DNA of 64,000 bases from an uncultured Clostridia bacterium (GCA_944382875.1 CALWNQ010000001.1:62001-126000), one strand, 5' to 3'; positions 19,951 to 29,101 are shown, counted from the stretch's first letter. Program-made: numbers and translations. Notes: a model not told the origin generated them from the letters alone.

Positions 19951-21456
19951 TTAGGCCTTTTTTGCCTTGTCTGCTTCCACAGCATTGCGGGTTGCAGCTT
20001 CCCGGTCGGCCTGCATTTCCTCTACCGTTTTGGTATGAAGCCGTGCCGCACCGCGATAATCGTCCCGTGTGGGAATCAGTGTGCCGTTCCGGCATCCTTC
20101 CTCCATCCGCACTTTTGCCTTTGCAATTTCGGATGCATACTGGGGCAGCCACTTTTCTCCGGCAATCAGCATTTCATCTACCATCTGCCAGATCTGCGGC
20201 GGAGTGCAGACTGCACCGGTCAACGGATCCAGCATGACAGCCTGTTTTAAAAGCTGAGCATCGCCGCGGTAAGCTGCTTCCACTGCCAGCTTCTGCACAT
20301 TGATGTTGGTCATGCAGCAGGCAGCGGGGCCGAGCGGAAGTTCTCCCACCCGAGTGATATTGATGCCGTTTGCATCTACATAACCGGGGACCTCCACCAC
20401 ACACTCATCCGGCAGATTGGAGATGGCGCCGTTGTTCATCACATTAAAATGTCCGCGGTAGATGCGGCCGGTTTCCAGACCTTCAATAATATAAGATCCA
20501 TGCTCGCGGCTGCGGTTTTCTGGAGTGTATTTCCAAGGTTCCGCCTTGAGCCAATTGGGGAAATCCGTTTCAAACCAGTTCCTGCCCTCGGTGCAAACAC
20601 GCAAATAACCACCTGTCTCACCCAGATGCCAGTCGCTCAGGTCAATCCAGTTAAGCAGCTCTTTCTCATTTTTGCGATACCAAGGCACATATTCGGAAAG
20701 GTGACCGTTGGATTCGGTTGAATAATATCCAAATCGGCGGAGCATATCAATCCGCACCTTTTCCGTCCGGCTCAACACAGGATCTTTCTCATAGGCTTCG
20801 AGGATTTTTCCAGTCAGATCTTCCCCATTGTGTTTAACGCTGATGTACCAAGTCATGTGGTTAATACCGGCACATATGATATCCACCTCTTCTTTTTTGT
20901 AGCCGAGCGCATGAGCAATTTGTTCATGTCCGCCCTGTACACCGTGGCAGAGACCGATGGTCGGTACCTTACTATATTTATTGCACATCCAAGTAACCAT
21001 GGCGTTCGGGTTGGAATAGTTAAGCATAATACAGCCTGGTGCCGCAACCTCCTCGATATCACGGCAGAATTCCAATGCAGCATAGGCGCTGCGCTGGCCA
21101 TACATAATACCGCCGGCACAAAGGGTATCTCCCACACACTGATCCACGCCGTACTTGAGGGGAATATTGACATCGGTCGCAAATGCTTCCAACATCCCAA
21201 TCCGTACTGAATTGATGACATATTTTGCACCCTGAAATGCCTCTCGCCGGTTGAGCGTGGTGCTGATTTTAATGGGCAAGCCGTTTGCCTCAATGTCCCG
21301 CTGGCAGAGTTCGTACACCATCCGAAGATTGTCCGGATTGATGTCGGTAAACGCCACCTCAACATCCCGAAATTCCGGTACTGTCAGCAAATCTGCGAGC
21401 AAGCGCCGCGTAAAACCAATACTGCCCGCTCCGATAAAAGCAATTTTAAAACTCAT
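19951..21456 (-). CDS. GH4 family alpha-glycosidase (alpha-glucosidase/alpha-galactosidase type)
   Basis: This 501-aa cytoplasmic enzyme belongs to glycoside hydrolase family 4, which uses NAD+ and a divalent metal for redox-elimination hydrolysis. The NAD-binding motif is FIGAGSIGFTRRLL at 7-20. The metal ligands are Cys170 (GLCHGVQGG) and His200 (GINHMTW), and GDTLCAGGIMYG (109-120) is the family active-site loop. The CHG form points to alpha-galactosidase/alpha-glucosidase or polygalacturonate relatives, not 6-phospho-glycosidases. The start at 21456 has GAGGTTG upstream; an alternative start at 21471 is less well supported. It is divergent from an AraC regulator. Confidence 0.92.
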   Translation of the reverse strand: MSFKIAFIGAGSIGFTRRLLADLLTVPEFRDVEVAFTDINPDNLRMVYELCQRDIEANGLPIKISTTLNRREAFQGAKYVINSVRIGMLEAFATDVNIPLKYGVDQCVGDTLCAGGIMYGQRSAYAALEFCRDIEEVAAPGCIMLNYSNPNAMVTWMCNKYSKVPTIGLCHGVQGGHEQIAHALGYKKEEVDIICAGINHMTWYISVKHNGEDLTGKILEAYEKDPVLSRTEKVRIDMLRRFGYYSTESNGHLSEYVPWYRKNEKELLNWIDLSDWHLGETGGYLRVCTEGRNWFETDFPNWLKAEPWKYTPENRSREHGSYIIEGLETGRIYRGHFNVMNNGAISNLPDECVVEVPGYVDANGINITRVGELPLGPAACCMTNINVQKLAVEAAYRGDAQLLKQAVMLDPLTGAVCTPPQIWQMVDEMLIAGEKWLPQYASEIAKAKVRMEEGCRNGTLIPTRDDYRGAARLHTKTVEEMQADREAATRNAVEADKAKKA

Positions 21457-21493
21457 AAAAAACAACCTCATTTCATTTGTTTTTTGTACTTTT

Positions 21494-21499
21494 AGTATA
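21494..21499 (-). promoter_or_regulatory. Extended -10 element of the GH4 promoter
   Basis: On the minus strand the sequence reads TGTTATACT, an extended -10 about 40 bp before the GH4 start. No convincing -35 box is seen, which is common for activator-dependent promoters. Confidence 0.5.
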
Positions 21500-21542
21500 A
21501 CAGATTTCCCTGCTCACTGCGGAAAATTTTCGGTACATCTTC

Positions 21543-21571
21543 TTTACAAATGCAATAAATCGTCGTATAAT
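21543..21571 (+). promoter_or_regulatory. Promoter of the AraC regulator gene (21594)
   Basis: TTTACA (21543-21548) and TATAAT (21566-21571) are 17 bp apart, directly before the GGAGGTG ribosome binding site. Confidence 0.8.
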
Positions 21572-21593
21572 ATAAAAAATGGAGGTGCCCGCT

Positions 21594-22472
21594 ATGAGCC
21601 TGTTCAGTTCCGATACCTGTTATCTGGTTCCCGAAGCCTACTACGCGATGCAGCTCACGCAATTTGTCATGGCGGAACAACACAGCCATCAGCGCTGTGA
21701 AATTATGTTTGTCCTTTCGGGGAAATGCCAGGTACAGACTGGAAATACCGAACTTCAGCTCTCAAATGGCCAGTACATCTTTCTCGACGAAAATATTCCA
21801 CATGCTTTGAAGGTTCGCGACAAAAAAGGGTGCAGTATTCTGAATATCGAATTTTCCTGCCAAAAAAATGAAGGCTTTTGCTGCATCAAACCAGCACGGG
21901 AAAACAGCCCGGTCGTCCGACGGTTTCTATTACGGCCAACAGCATATTTCACCGCCGAAAACCGGGAAAGCTTCGGAGCTGTCATCAAAGACCTCATTGC
22001 CCAGTTGGAGCGTGGTGCTCAAGCCGACCGTTTTCTGGTCGGCAATCTGCTTGAACGGGTGTTGCTGGAGCTGGCGGAGGCTTCCACCGGCCCCAAAGAA
22101 TCGGGAAGCTTCTTATATGTCAGACAGGCCATTGCCTTTATCCGACAAAACAGCGCCTTGCCGCTCCGAGCAAACCAGGTAGCGCAAGCTGCAGGTGTCA
22201 ACCGCAGTTACCTTCAATCCCTCTTTCGTCGGGAATTTGACTGTGGAATCATGGCTTATGTTAACCGAATCCGGATTAAGAATGCCGAATTTCTACTCGC
22301 AAACACCCGGATGCCGCTTGTGGAAATTGCAGCCGAAACAGGTTTCAACAGCCGGCAGAATTTTTCATTGGTCTTTGAAAAAATGACTGGTTCTACCCCT
22401 TCCGCTTTCCGCAAATCGGCAGGTAGTGCTACGGAGATTAAAACCCGTCAGTTCGAGCAGTTTTCTGTATAA
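21594..22472 (+). CDS. AraC family transcriptional regulator (cupin-HTH)
   Basis: This 292-aa protein has an N-terminal cupin-like sensor domain (HSHQRCEIMFVLSGKCQVQTG, then LSNGQYIFLDENIPHAL) and a C-terminal double HTH (residues about 190-285: FIRQNSALPLRANQVAQAAG, then RMPLVEIAAETGFNSRQNFS). Such regulators usually activate sugar catabolic genes in response to a carbohydrate. It is divergent from the GH4 glycosidase and upstream of two URO-D genes, so it probably controls both. The ATG at 21594 is preferred because GGAGGTG lies before it. Confidence 0.92.
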   Translation: MSLFSSDTCYLVPEAYYAMQLTQFVMAEQHSHQRCEIMFVLSGKCQVQTGNTELQLSNGQYIFLDENIPHALKVRDKKGCSILNIEFSCQKNEGFCCIKPARENSPVVRRFLLRPTAYFTAENRESFGAVIKDLIAQLERGAQADRFLVGNLLERVLLELAEASTGPKESGSFLYVRQAIAFIRQNSALPLRANQVAQAAGVNRSYLQSLFRREFDCGIMAYVNRIRIKNAEFLLANTRMPLVEIAAETGFNSRQNFSLVFEKMTGSTPSAFRKSAGSATEIKTRQFEQFSV

Positions 22473-22510
22473 AAAACGAAAAAAAGTACCGGAAATCGGA
22501 TTTTTTTCCA

Positions 22511-22539
22511 TTGCTTTTCCAAAATAAGAATGTTATAAT
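22511..22539 (+). promoter_or_regulatory. Promoter of the URO-D gene pair
   Basis: TTGCTT (22511-22516) and TATAAT (22534-22539) have a 17-bp spacer. A GTACCGGAAA element (22486-22495) lies just upstream. Confidence 0.78.
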
Positions 22540-22582
22540 AATTCCGCATAAAAAGTCAACCCGGTGAGAGGAAGTGTTTCGG

Positions 22583-23710
22583 ATGAACTTTGCAAAACTT
22601 CACGAAGACATCTGCTTTAAGCGCGCCGGCGGAAAGGTTATTTGGCAGCCGCGTATTGATTGCTGGATCGCAGACCGTCTATTCGCTGATGGAGAACTTC
22701 CCGGTAAATACAAGGGAATGTCCAAGGTGGAAATTTACCGCGAACTCGGTTGTTCCGCCCGTATTTATGAATATAACTGCTGTTTTTACCCGGTATATGA
22801 TGATACTATCCGTTTTTCTTCCCGAGAAGATGGGGACTTTTTCACCAACATCATTGAAACACCAGTTGGCACTGTCACCCAGACAACCAAACGCACCGAC
22901 AGCAGTTGGGCCAGACTGGTCACAAAAGAATGGGTATGCAGCGAAGAAGACTTGAAAATCTACACCTACATCGAGCAGCACACTCGCTGGGCTTACTCCC
23001 AGGAAAATTTTGACAAAGTTCATGCCGAGTGGGGCGATCTTGGTGCTCCCTGTATCTTTATGCCGCGAGTATCCCTTCAGCGCCTTTACATCGACCTGAT
23101 GGGGGTGGAGGAAGCCGTTTACGCACTGGTTGATTACCCTGAAGCAGTGGACGCCTACTTTGACGCCCTTCGGGAATCCCAGATGCAGCTGATTGATGTC
23201 ATCAACGCTTCTCCGATCCGGATCATCAACTTTGGGGACAACATCCACTCCGGCACTCTCTCCCCCGCGCTGTTTGAAAAATATGTGCTGCCGGAATATC
23301 AGCTCCGCTGCAAAAAGCTGCACGAAGCCGGAAAATTTGTCTATTCCCATTACGACGGCGACAACCGCGGACTCATGGAATACTACCAGCAAACCGGCTT
23401 GGATGGTATCGAAGCCATCACTCCCAAACCACAGGGCGATGTCACGCTGGAAGAAGCACACCAATATTTGGGTAACAACATGTTCCTGATAGACGGCATC
23501 CCCGCTGTTTATTTTGATGAAGAGTTCCCCGAAGAAGTTTTGGTCGAGTGTGTCCATAAAATCCTCGACCTCTTTGCGCCCAACCTGATTCTTGGCATTT
23601 CGGACGAGATTTCCTCCACCGGCGATATCGAACGCATCCGGCTGGTCGGAAAGATTGTTGACGAATACAACCGCAAAATTGACGAAAAGAACGGAGTGAA
23701 CGGAAAATGA
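22583..23710 (+). CDS. Uroporphyrinogen decarboxylase (URO-D) family protein, HYDGD class
   Basis: This 375-aa URO-D-fold TIM barrel protein is not HemE: it lacks the HemE N-terminal signature and no haem genes are near. The family also includes corrinoid methyltransferases (MtaA/MtbA/CmuA), whose zinc is held by an HxC motif. Here the corresponding segment is VYSHYDGDNRGLMEYY, without cysteine, so a zinc thiolate role is unlikely. The ATG at 22583 lies 10 nt after AGAGGA and replaces an upstream GTG that sits too close to it. It is translationally coupled with the next gene (ATGA overlap). The substrate is unknown; context suggests sugar metabolism. Confidence 0.85.
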   Translation: MNFAKLHEDICFKRAGGKVIWQPRIDCWIADRLFADGELPGKYKGMSKVEIYRELGCSARIYEYNCCFYPVYDDTIRFSSREDGDFFTNIIETPVGTVTQTTKRTDSSWARLVTKEWVCSEEDLKIYTYIEQHTRWAYSQENFDKVHAEWGDLGAPCIFMPRVSLQRLYIDLMGVEEAVYALVDYPEAVDAYFDALRESQMQLIDVINASPIRIINFGDNIHSGTLSPALFEKYVLPEYQLRCKKLHEAGKFVYSHYDGDNRGLMEYYQQTGLDGIEAITPKPQGDVTLEEAHQYLGNNMFLIDGIPAVYFDEEFPEEVLVECVHKILDLFAPNLILGISDEISSTGDIERIRLVGKIVDEYNRKIDEKNGVNGK

Positions 23711-24678
23711 CACACAAAGAACGGTTTATCAAAACACTAAAATGCGAGAAAATCGGCGGAGAAGTCCCAACCTTTGAACTGGTCTTCTTCCTCACAATGG
23801 AAGCATTTGGCAGACTTCATCCCAGTCACCGGGCTTATTATCAGTGGAATCAGATGAGCTTGAATGAAAAGAAGCTCCATATGAACGATATTGCTGATCT
23901 TTATATTGAAACCGCCAAACGTTACGGCCACAGCGCTATTTTTGTCCACGGTGCTCCCGGCGGCGATTTTGATAACGTAGTGGAAATGCTCCAGCTCATC
24001 CGTGAAAAAAGCGGCGACGAATACTATCTGATGATGCACGGCGACCCCACCTGGGCAATTCCGGACGGTGATTCGATGTTTGAATTCTCCGAAAAGATGT
24101 ATGAAGCTCCCGAAGAACTGAACGAAGAATCTGAGCGTCGGCTGGAAGGAGCTTTGGAATTTGCCCGTAAACTGGATGACCGCGGACATCTGCTTGACGG
24201 ATTTACCCTTTGTTCCGATTACTGCTTCAATGTCAATCCATTCTTCAGCCCCGAAAAATTTGACGAGCTGATTGTTCCCTATCTCAAAGGCGTCATCGAC
24301 GGCTACCGGGAAATGGGATACTATACCATCAAACACACCGATGGCAACATTATGCCTATCGCAAAACAGATGGCGGACTGCGGTCCGGATGCTTTTCACT
24401 CCCTTGACCCGCAGGGCGGCGTGAGCATTCCCGAACTGCGCAAACTGATCGGCGACAAGATCGCGCTGTGCGGCAATGTCAACTGCGGCCTGCTTCAAAC
24501 CGGCACCGACGAAGAATGCAAAGCTGATGTCATGCGTTCACTTCGGGAGGGTATGGACCGCGGCTATGGCTACATATTCTGCACCTCCAACTGCGCCTAT
24601 ACCGGCATGCCGCTGGAACGCTACGAGATGATGATTGACCTGTGGCGCCAGTATGGCAATTATGACCTAAAAAAATAA
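23707..24678 (+). CDS. URO-D family protein, HTDGN class
   Basis: This 323-aa URO-D-fold protein overlaps the preceding gene by 4 bp and must be co-expressed with it. The region matching the zinc site of methyltransferases reads TIKHTDGNIMPIAKQMAD, and a later CGNVNCG carries two cysteines. The start THKERFIKTLKCEKIGGEVP is the usual family opening. The pairing of two different URO-D proteins suggests a heteromer or consecutive steps. It is a paralogue, not a duplicate, of the gene before it, since the sequences have diverged widely. Confidence 0.85.
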   Translation: MTHKERFIKTLKCEKIGGEVPTFELVFFLTMEAFGRLHPSHRAYYQWNQMSLNEKKLHMNDIADLYIETAKRYGHSAIFVHGAPGGDFDNVVEMLQLIREKSGDEYYLMMHGDPTWAIPDGDSMFEFSEKMYEAPEELNEESERRLEGALEFARKLDDRGHLLDGFTLCSDYCFNVNPFFSPEKFDELIVPYLKGVIDGYREMGYYTIKHTDGNIMPIAKQMADCGPDAFHSLDPQGGVSIPELRKLIGDKIALCGNVNCGLLQTGTDEECKADVMRSLREGMDRGYGYIFCTSNCAYTGMPLERYEMMIDLWRQYGNYDLKK

Positions 24679-24734
24679 CCTCTCCCCCGGCATTTGAAAA
24701 AAAGATACCACCGTTTACGGAATAGATGGCAGTA

Positions 24735-24768
24735 AAAAACCGGAATGCTTCTGCACTCCGGTTTTGTT
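24735..24768. terminator. Bidirectional terminator between convergent URO-D genes
   Basis: AAAACCGGaaTGC pairs with GCActCCGGTTTT, flanked by A and T runs. Confidence 0.8.
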
Positions 24769-24771
24769 ATA

Positions 24772-25893
24772 TCAATATCTGCCATAAGTCTGAATGGCGT
24801 ACATCACCGCCCGCATACTGGTCAGCAGAGAACCGTTGTTAATTGAACCGGCTGTTGTAATATTTAGACCTTTGATGCCGCTTTTACGTGCCATCTCACA
24901 GTCACGGCGAACCTCCGCGATGATTTCGTCCTCGTTGTTGCGCATAAAAGTGAATGGGGCAAGCTGGCCGTCGATACGGGTTCTGGGCATATATCTGCGG
25001 ATTTCCTCCACCGTTACAGTGGGGCCGAAATTGCAACCGGTCAGATTCAACCGAGCCAGTACGGGCAGCAGATGCGCCATTGCCGAATCCGAATGCTGAT
25101 ACCGCTCATCTCCCGGATCAGGGCTGCAAACCTCAAATACTTTCTGTAAAACGGGGAACCCGAAAATCTCGTACATTTCCGGTGTGAGTAGGTTGCAATC
25201 GTCGTCACAAAAGCCAAAACCGTGGGGCGCTGTTTCCGCTGTGTATCCAGCCTCCCGGTTGGATACATCAATATAAGCGAGAATCACCTTAAGGATCGTA
25301 CGGCTGAACCGTTCAAACAGCTCCGGCACATCGTAATAAAGGAAAATCAGATTCTCCACCCCATAGATAGAAGTTGCCAGTGTCACTGGACCACGCACTC
25401 CCCGCCACAATCCCGGTTTGTGCCCATATTGTTCTAAAATCCGCTTTTTCTCAGCAAACCAGTTTTGGGGCAGAATAAAATCCTCCAGATCCATCCGGTC
25501 CACCCGGTCGAGCACAGCTTCCAGCTCCTCTGGGGTAGAGCAGCTCCCCTTTAGCCAGGTAACATTCCCATCAAACACATATTTCCCGCCAAATACTTCG
25601 CCGATTCCCCGCAGAGGCGGCAGCGTTTCGTCAGCGGTGGGAAAATCTTCCCGCAAAAGCCGCTTTCCAACAATCCGTTCCGCCAGATCATTATACCGCC
25701 GGTTCAGTTCCATCCGCCGCTCCCTTGGCGTTTCGCCCCAGGGATTGCCTGGCTCGTTCAGTTCCGCAAATACACACTCATCACTCATGCGGATGCCAAG
25801 TGCCGCCTGCGGCGCTTCCACAGAAAAACAGTTTTCGCGATGTGCCAACTCATCATCTGCCCAGAACCGTTCCAAATCAACCGGTTTCATCAA
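24772..25893 (-). CDS. URO-D family protein, HSDS class
   Basis: This 373-aa URO-D-fold protein has the segment RYQHSDSAMAHLLPVL where methyltransferases carry HxCG, and a downstream TGCNFGPTVTVEEI. It also has family turns FIPQ-like DFILPQNWFAEKK and GVRGPVTLATSIYGVE. The N-terminus KPVDLERFWADDELAHRENCF is unusual for the family. It is divergent from an AraC regulator at 26000, which repeats the AraC-URO-D pairing seen at 21594-22583. An AAGGAGGG site precedes the start. The reaction is unknown. Confidence 0.83.
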   Translation of the reverse strand: MMKPVDLERFWADDELAHRENCFSVEAPQAALGIRMSDECVFAELNEPGNPWGETPRERRMELNRRYNDLAERIVGKRLLREDFPTADETLPPLRGIGEVFGGKYVFDGNVTWLKGSCSTPEELEAVLDRVDRMDLEDFILPQNWFAEKKRILEQYGHKPGLWRGVRGPVTLATSIYGVENLIFLYYDVPELFERFSRTILKVILAYIDVSNREAGYTAETAPHGFGFCDDDCNLLTPEMYEIFGFPVLQKVFEVCSPDPGDERYQHSDSAMAHLLPVLARLNLTGCNFGPTVTVEEIRRYMPRTRIDGQLAPFTFMRNNEDEIIAEVRRDCEMARKSGIKGLNITTAGSINNGSLLTSMRAVMYAIQTYGRY

Positions 25894-25999
25894 AAACCCT
25901 CCTTTTTCGGTTTATCTTATTGTATCCTGAATCTGACAGAAACACAATGGACAAACAAACGCCCACTTGCACAAATCAAAGACAGAGGTGTCAACCCTA

Positions 26000-26746
26000 A
26001 TGGAATTTAACCCCATCGTCCAGTATTTTGTCCGGAAACACTGTACCTCCCAATGGAACTTACGGCCGGAAACAATTCCGTTTCACGACCTTACTTTTGT
26101 TGTACAGGGCTCCGCAACCTACCACTCACAAAACGGCGCCTGCCAGCTACAAGCCGGCGACGCAATCTTTCTTCCACAGGGAAGCTATCGTTCTGCGAGA
26201 ACCAATGGTATGGACTGTATTGCATTCAATTTTATAGGCAGCAGCGACCTGCTTCCCACAAAACCCAAACTGCTCTCTTGGAAGAATGATGATCTTTTGC
26301 TTCATCATTTTGCCGACTTTGAGCGCGCCTGGATGAGCATGGATGAATCCAAAGAACTGCTCTGCCGGGGCAATTTCCTGCTAATTGCGCACCGGCTGTT
26401 AGAGTTATCCAAATTGAGAAAGGGCAACCCGCATGTTTTGGAAATCCAAAAATATATTGAAGCACATTTTAAAGAACACATCACAGTATCCAACGTTGCA
26501 GAACACATCGGGTTGAATGCTACCTACTGTGGCGCAGTTTATAAAAAAGAAACCGGCCGCACCATCCTGCAAACTGTTAACCAGCTGCGTGTGGATCGTG
26601 CGGCGGCTTTGTTGGAATATGGCGGTGCCCGTATTACCGATGTAGCACTGGAAACCGGTTTTTCCGACCTGTATTATTTCAGCCGTGTATTCAAATCGAT
26701 TATGGGAACTTCCCCCGAACAGTTCCTCCGGCAAAAGGGACTGTGA
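26000..26746 (+). CDS. AraC family transcriptional regulator
   Basis: This 248-aa regulator has an N-terminal AraC-type ligand domain (PFHDLTFVVQGSATYHSQ, LQAGDAIFLPQGSYRSAR) and two C-terminal HTH units (HITVSNVAEHIGLNATYCG, then ARITDVALETGFSDLYYFSR). The ATG at 26000 is chosen because AGAGGTG lies 10 nt upstream. It shares its 106-bp upstream region with the divergent URO-D gene at 25893, its most likely target. Confidence 0.9.
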   Translation: MEFNPIVQYFVRKHCTSQWNLRPETIPFHDLTFVVQGSATYHSQNGACQLQAGDAIFLPQGSYRSARTNGMDCIAFNFIGSSDLLPTKPKLLSWKNDDLLLHHFADFERAWMSMDESKELLCRGNFLLIAHRLLELSKLRKGNPHVLEIQKYIEAHFKEHITVSNVAEHIGLNATYCGAVYKKETGRTILQTVNQLRVDRAAALLEYGGARITDVALETGFSDLYYFSRVFKSIMGTSPEQFLRQKGL

Positions 26747-26749
26747 CTG

Positions 26750-27412
26750 TTACATGACAATTTGCCCGTTAATGACAATGCCGAACCGGAGCTTAAAAAA
26801 TGCGGCTGCTTTCTGACAAAGAAGCATCCGGTTCATAAAGATCTCAAAATATTCCAGAATCGGGCAGATTTTGGAATCAATCGTCAGTTCAAGTGTCACA
26901 GTGCCCTTGTCCCGATCCAGGGACAGGGCGCTTTTTTCTACCGCATAATTTACCCGGTCGTGGATATCAAAAGCAATGGTTTCCTTACTACGCACCCGGC
27001 TGCGGCGAACATCACATTTATCCGCAAGAATTAAAGCGGCTGCCAGCTCATTCACCGGATAAGCGGTATCTTCGTCGTGGTTGCCAATGGCTGTAATCAC
27101 CGCCGCCACTTCCGCAGGCGGCATCCCCAGCTTATCCAAAATCCGGAACGCCATCATGGCGCCGCTCTGGGCGTGATCTACCCGGTTAATGACATTGCCG
27201 ATATCATGCAGATGGGCGGCAATTTTAACAAGCTCCACCGTTCGTTCGGGATACCCCATCCCGTCGAGCAATTCGGCGGCACAGCGGGCACAGATGGTAA
27301 CATGAGCAAAGCTGTGCTCGGTATATCCCAGCGCTTCCAGCGACAAATCCGCCTGACGGATATAGGTGCTAATTTCTTCATTTCTTCGGATGCTGTCATA
27401 GGTGAGCAACAT
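26750..27412 (-). CDS. HD domain-containing phosphohydrolase
   Basis: This 220-aa protein has an HD domain: the first His in SFAHVTICARC, the HD pair in KIAAHLHDIGNVINR (about residues 62-76) and a later VDHAQSGAM, GNHDEDTAYP. Such enzymes hydrolyse phosphate monoesters or diesters of nucleotides. The last 60 residues (DRDKGTVTLELTIDSKICPI) form a beta-rich tail that I do not recognise. It stands alone between two unrelated units; its end nearly abuts the convergent AraC gene. Confidence 0.87.
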   Translation of the reverse strand: MLLTYDSIRRNEEISTYIRQADLSLEALGYTEHSFAHVTICARCAAELLDGMGYPERTVELVKIAAHLHDIGNVINRVDHAQSGAMMAFRILDKLGMPPAEVAAVITAIGNHDEDTAYPVNELAAALILADKCDVRRSRVRSKETIAFDIHDRVNYAVEKSALSLDRDKGTVTLELTIDSKICPILEYFEIFMNRMLLCQKAAAFFKLRFGIVINGQIVM

Positions 27413-27489
27413 GGTTCACACTCCTCTCCCCTCTATTGTACCACAACAGCACCGCGAAATCGAGGAAACTTTGAAATTTTACAATCCCA

Positions 27490-28650
27490 TCACTGTTTCG
27501 GATGAAATTCAATCTGAATCTTGGCATTGGAAGTGACCGCGGAAAGATGTTTAGGGCGCCCGGTTCCAGAAAGATTGGGCAGGTTGCAGGAGCTGTTGGT
27601 TGTCCGTGCTTCTGTTTCATAATCCTCCGCAGCCCCAAGCACAGTCCCGGAGATACCTCCATTGCTGCTGCGCAGCTCAATCTGCGGCGCTTCAATCTGG
27701 TCCACCTTCAAACGAGCGTTACTGCTGGTCAAACGGATACCTTCCGCTTTGGATTTTTCCAATGTCACAGCTCCGTTCGTACTAGAAAGACGGAGCTCTC
27801 CGGATATGACGCAGTTTGCTCCTTCAATTTTTCCATTGCTGGTTTCGGCACGGAGACTATTCGCCTGCAAATCTCCAAGTTGCATGGAACCGTTGGTTGT
27901 GTGAAGGAAAAGTCCGGTGGCATGAATGGCGCTCGCTTCAATTCTACCGTTGCTGGTCACCGCCTCCAGATTGACAGTGCCAATATTCTGCAGAATGATT
28001 TGGGCATTTCCACTCTTGGCTTCAATTTGAGAAGCGCTTAAATCTCGGAGTTCCAACCGTCCATTGGAAGTTGTCATACCAAGCTTCTGCATATCCTCCA
28101 CACCGGATACAGAAATTGGGCCATTGCAAGTTTTTAACAGCAAAGTTCCTTTCCAGCTTGCCGGAATCCGAACCACAAAATCCCGCAGTTCCGGGCTTTT
28201 GAAAAAATGCAGCAGTGACATACCCACATTTTTGCGGATCTTGTGCCGATAATAAAATACACCGCCCCTTGTTTCGGTATGAATTTCATCAAATTCCGGA
28301 TTGGATTGGAACTGAATGCTGGGCAATTCAGAAGAGTCTGTCATCCCCTGCACAATTATCCGTAGATTTTCTACCTCAAAATCCAACGTCGTCAGTGCGG
28401 GCGCTTCCTCCACTATCGTGAGACTCTGTTCCGGTGCTAGACTATTTTCCTCAGCTGTATACTGTTCCCGAAACATTGCCGCCGCTTCAGCTGGATCACC
28501 CAGTTGGGCCACAGCTTCCTCTTCGGTCATTCCCTGCTCCAGTCTATCGCAAATCAGCTCGTTGTAATAATCGGCAATCTGTTCCCGTTCCGCATTGGAA
28601 ATCAGCCCCAATGCCCGGAAAAACTCGGTCAGATAATCCTGTTTATTCAT
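27490..28650 (-). CDS. HAAS (DUF1700) / DUF4097 beta-repeat envelope protein
   Basis: This protein of about 386 aa starts with a HAAS signalling domain (NKQDYLTEFFRALGLISN, ADYYNELICDRLEQGMTEEEAVAQLGDP, residues 1-60). It continues with a long series of DUF4097 beta strands in which the phrase TSNGRIE / TTNGSMQ / SSNGGIS recurs about ten times, building a beta-helix-like surface. There is no clear transmembrane segment. The start at 28650 overlaps the PadR stop by 4 bp. PadR-HAAS-DUF4097 operons are a known Bacillota pairing thought to respond to envelope stress. Confidence 0.88.
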   Translation of the reverse strand: MNKQDYLTEFFRALGLISNAEREQIADYYNELICDRLEQGMTEEEAVAQLGDPAEAAAMFREQYTAEENSLAPEQSLTIVEEAPALTTLDFEVENLRIIVQGMTDSSELPSIQFQSNPEFDEIHTETRGGVFYYRHKIRKNVGMSLLHFFKSPELRDFVVRIPASWKGTLLLKTCNGPISVSGVEDMQKLGMTTSNGRLELRDLSASQIEAKSGNAQIILQNIGTVNLEAVTSNGRIEASAIHATGLFLHTTNGSMQLGDLQANSLRAETSNGKIEGANCVISGELRLSSTNGAVTLEKSKAEGIRLTSSNARLKVDQIEAPQIELRSSNGGISGTVLGAAEDYETEARTTNSSCNLPNLSGTGRPKHLSAVTSNAKIQIEFHPKQ

Positions 28651-28970
28651 TCTGCATCCTCCTCTGACATATTTCTCACAAAGGTATAAATTCGCTCCAT
28701 TTCTGCCCACTCTTCCAGAAAGGCGGCAATCTTGTCCCGGCCTTCCGTCCGGATGCGATAGTATTTTCGGATCCTTCCATTGTGCTCCTGTTTATAGGTC
28801 TCCAGGCATCCGCTATTTTCCAGCCGTTTCAGAATCGGATAAAGTGTCGATTCCGAAACCGGCATGCAGTTGGCCATCTGTCCGATCATCTCATAACCGT
28901 AAGAATCCCCGCGGGTTAAAATCGCAAGCACACAAACATCGAGTACACCCTTTTTTCTTTGACTGTCCAT
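28647..28970 (-). CDS. PadR family transcriptional regulator
   Basis: This 107-aa winged-helix repressor begins DSQRKKGVLDVCVLAILTRG and contains SYGYEMIGQM, ESTLYPILKRLENSGCL and RKYYRIRTEGRDKIAAFL, the family hallmarks. The ATG at 28970 has AAAGGAGG upstream. It is the first gene of a two-gene unit with the HAAS protein, translationally coupled through ATGA. A long inverted repeat in its upstream region (28990-29038) is probably its own operator. Confidence 0.93.
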   Translation of the reverse strand: MDSQRKKGVLDVCVLAILTRGDSYGYEMIGQMANCMPVSESTLYPILKRLENSGCLETYKQEHNGRIRKYYRIRTEGRDKIAAFLEEWAEMERIYTFVRNMSEEDAE

Positions 28971-28989
28971 ATATACCTCCTTTTGCAAA

Positions 28990-29038
28990 ATACTATGTTA
29001 AACATCATATTTGCATAATACCATCTTATACATAGTAT
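28990..29038. promoter_or_regulatory. Inverted repeat upstream of padR, probable autoregulatory operator
   Basis: ATACTATGT (28990-28998) and its perfect reverse complement ACATAGTAT (29030-29038) are separated by 31 bp and bracket the likely promoter of the PadR-HAAS unit. PadR operators known elsewhere contain ATACT/AGTAT or ATGT/ACAT half sites, both present here. Confidence 0.6.
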
Positions 29039-29063
29039 GTCAAGAGGATTCGGATAAAAAAAG

Positions 29064-29092
29064 AAAAACGCCTAAGAAATAGGCGTTTTTTC
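29064..29092 (-). terminator. Terminator after the response regulator gene
   Basis: AAAAACGCCT pairs with AGGCGTTTTT across a 7-nt loop. It is close to the padR upstream region. Confidence 0.85.
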
Positions 29093-29101
29093 CAAATATT
29101 T

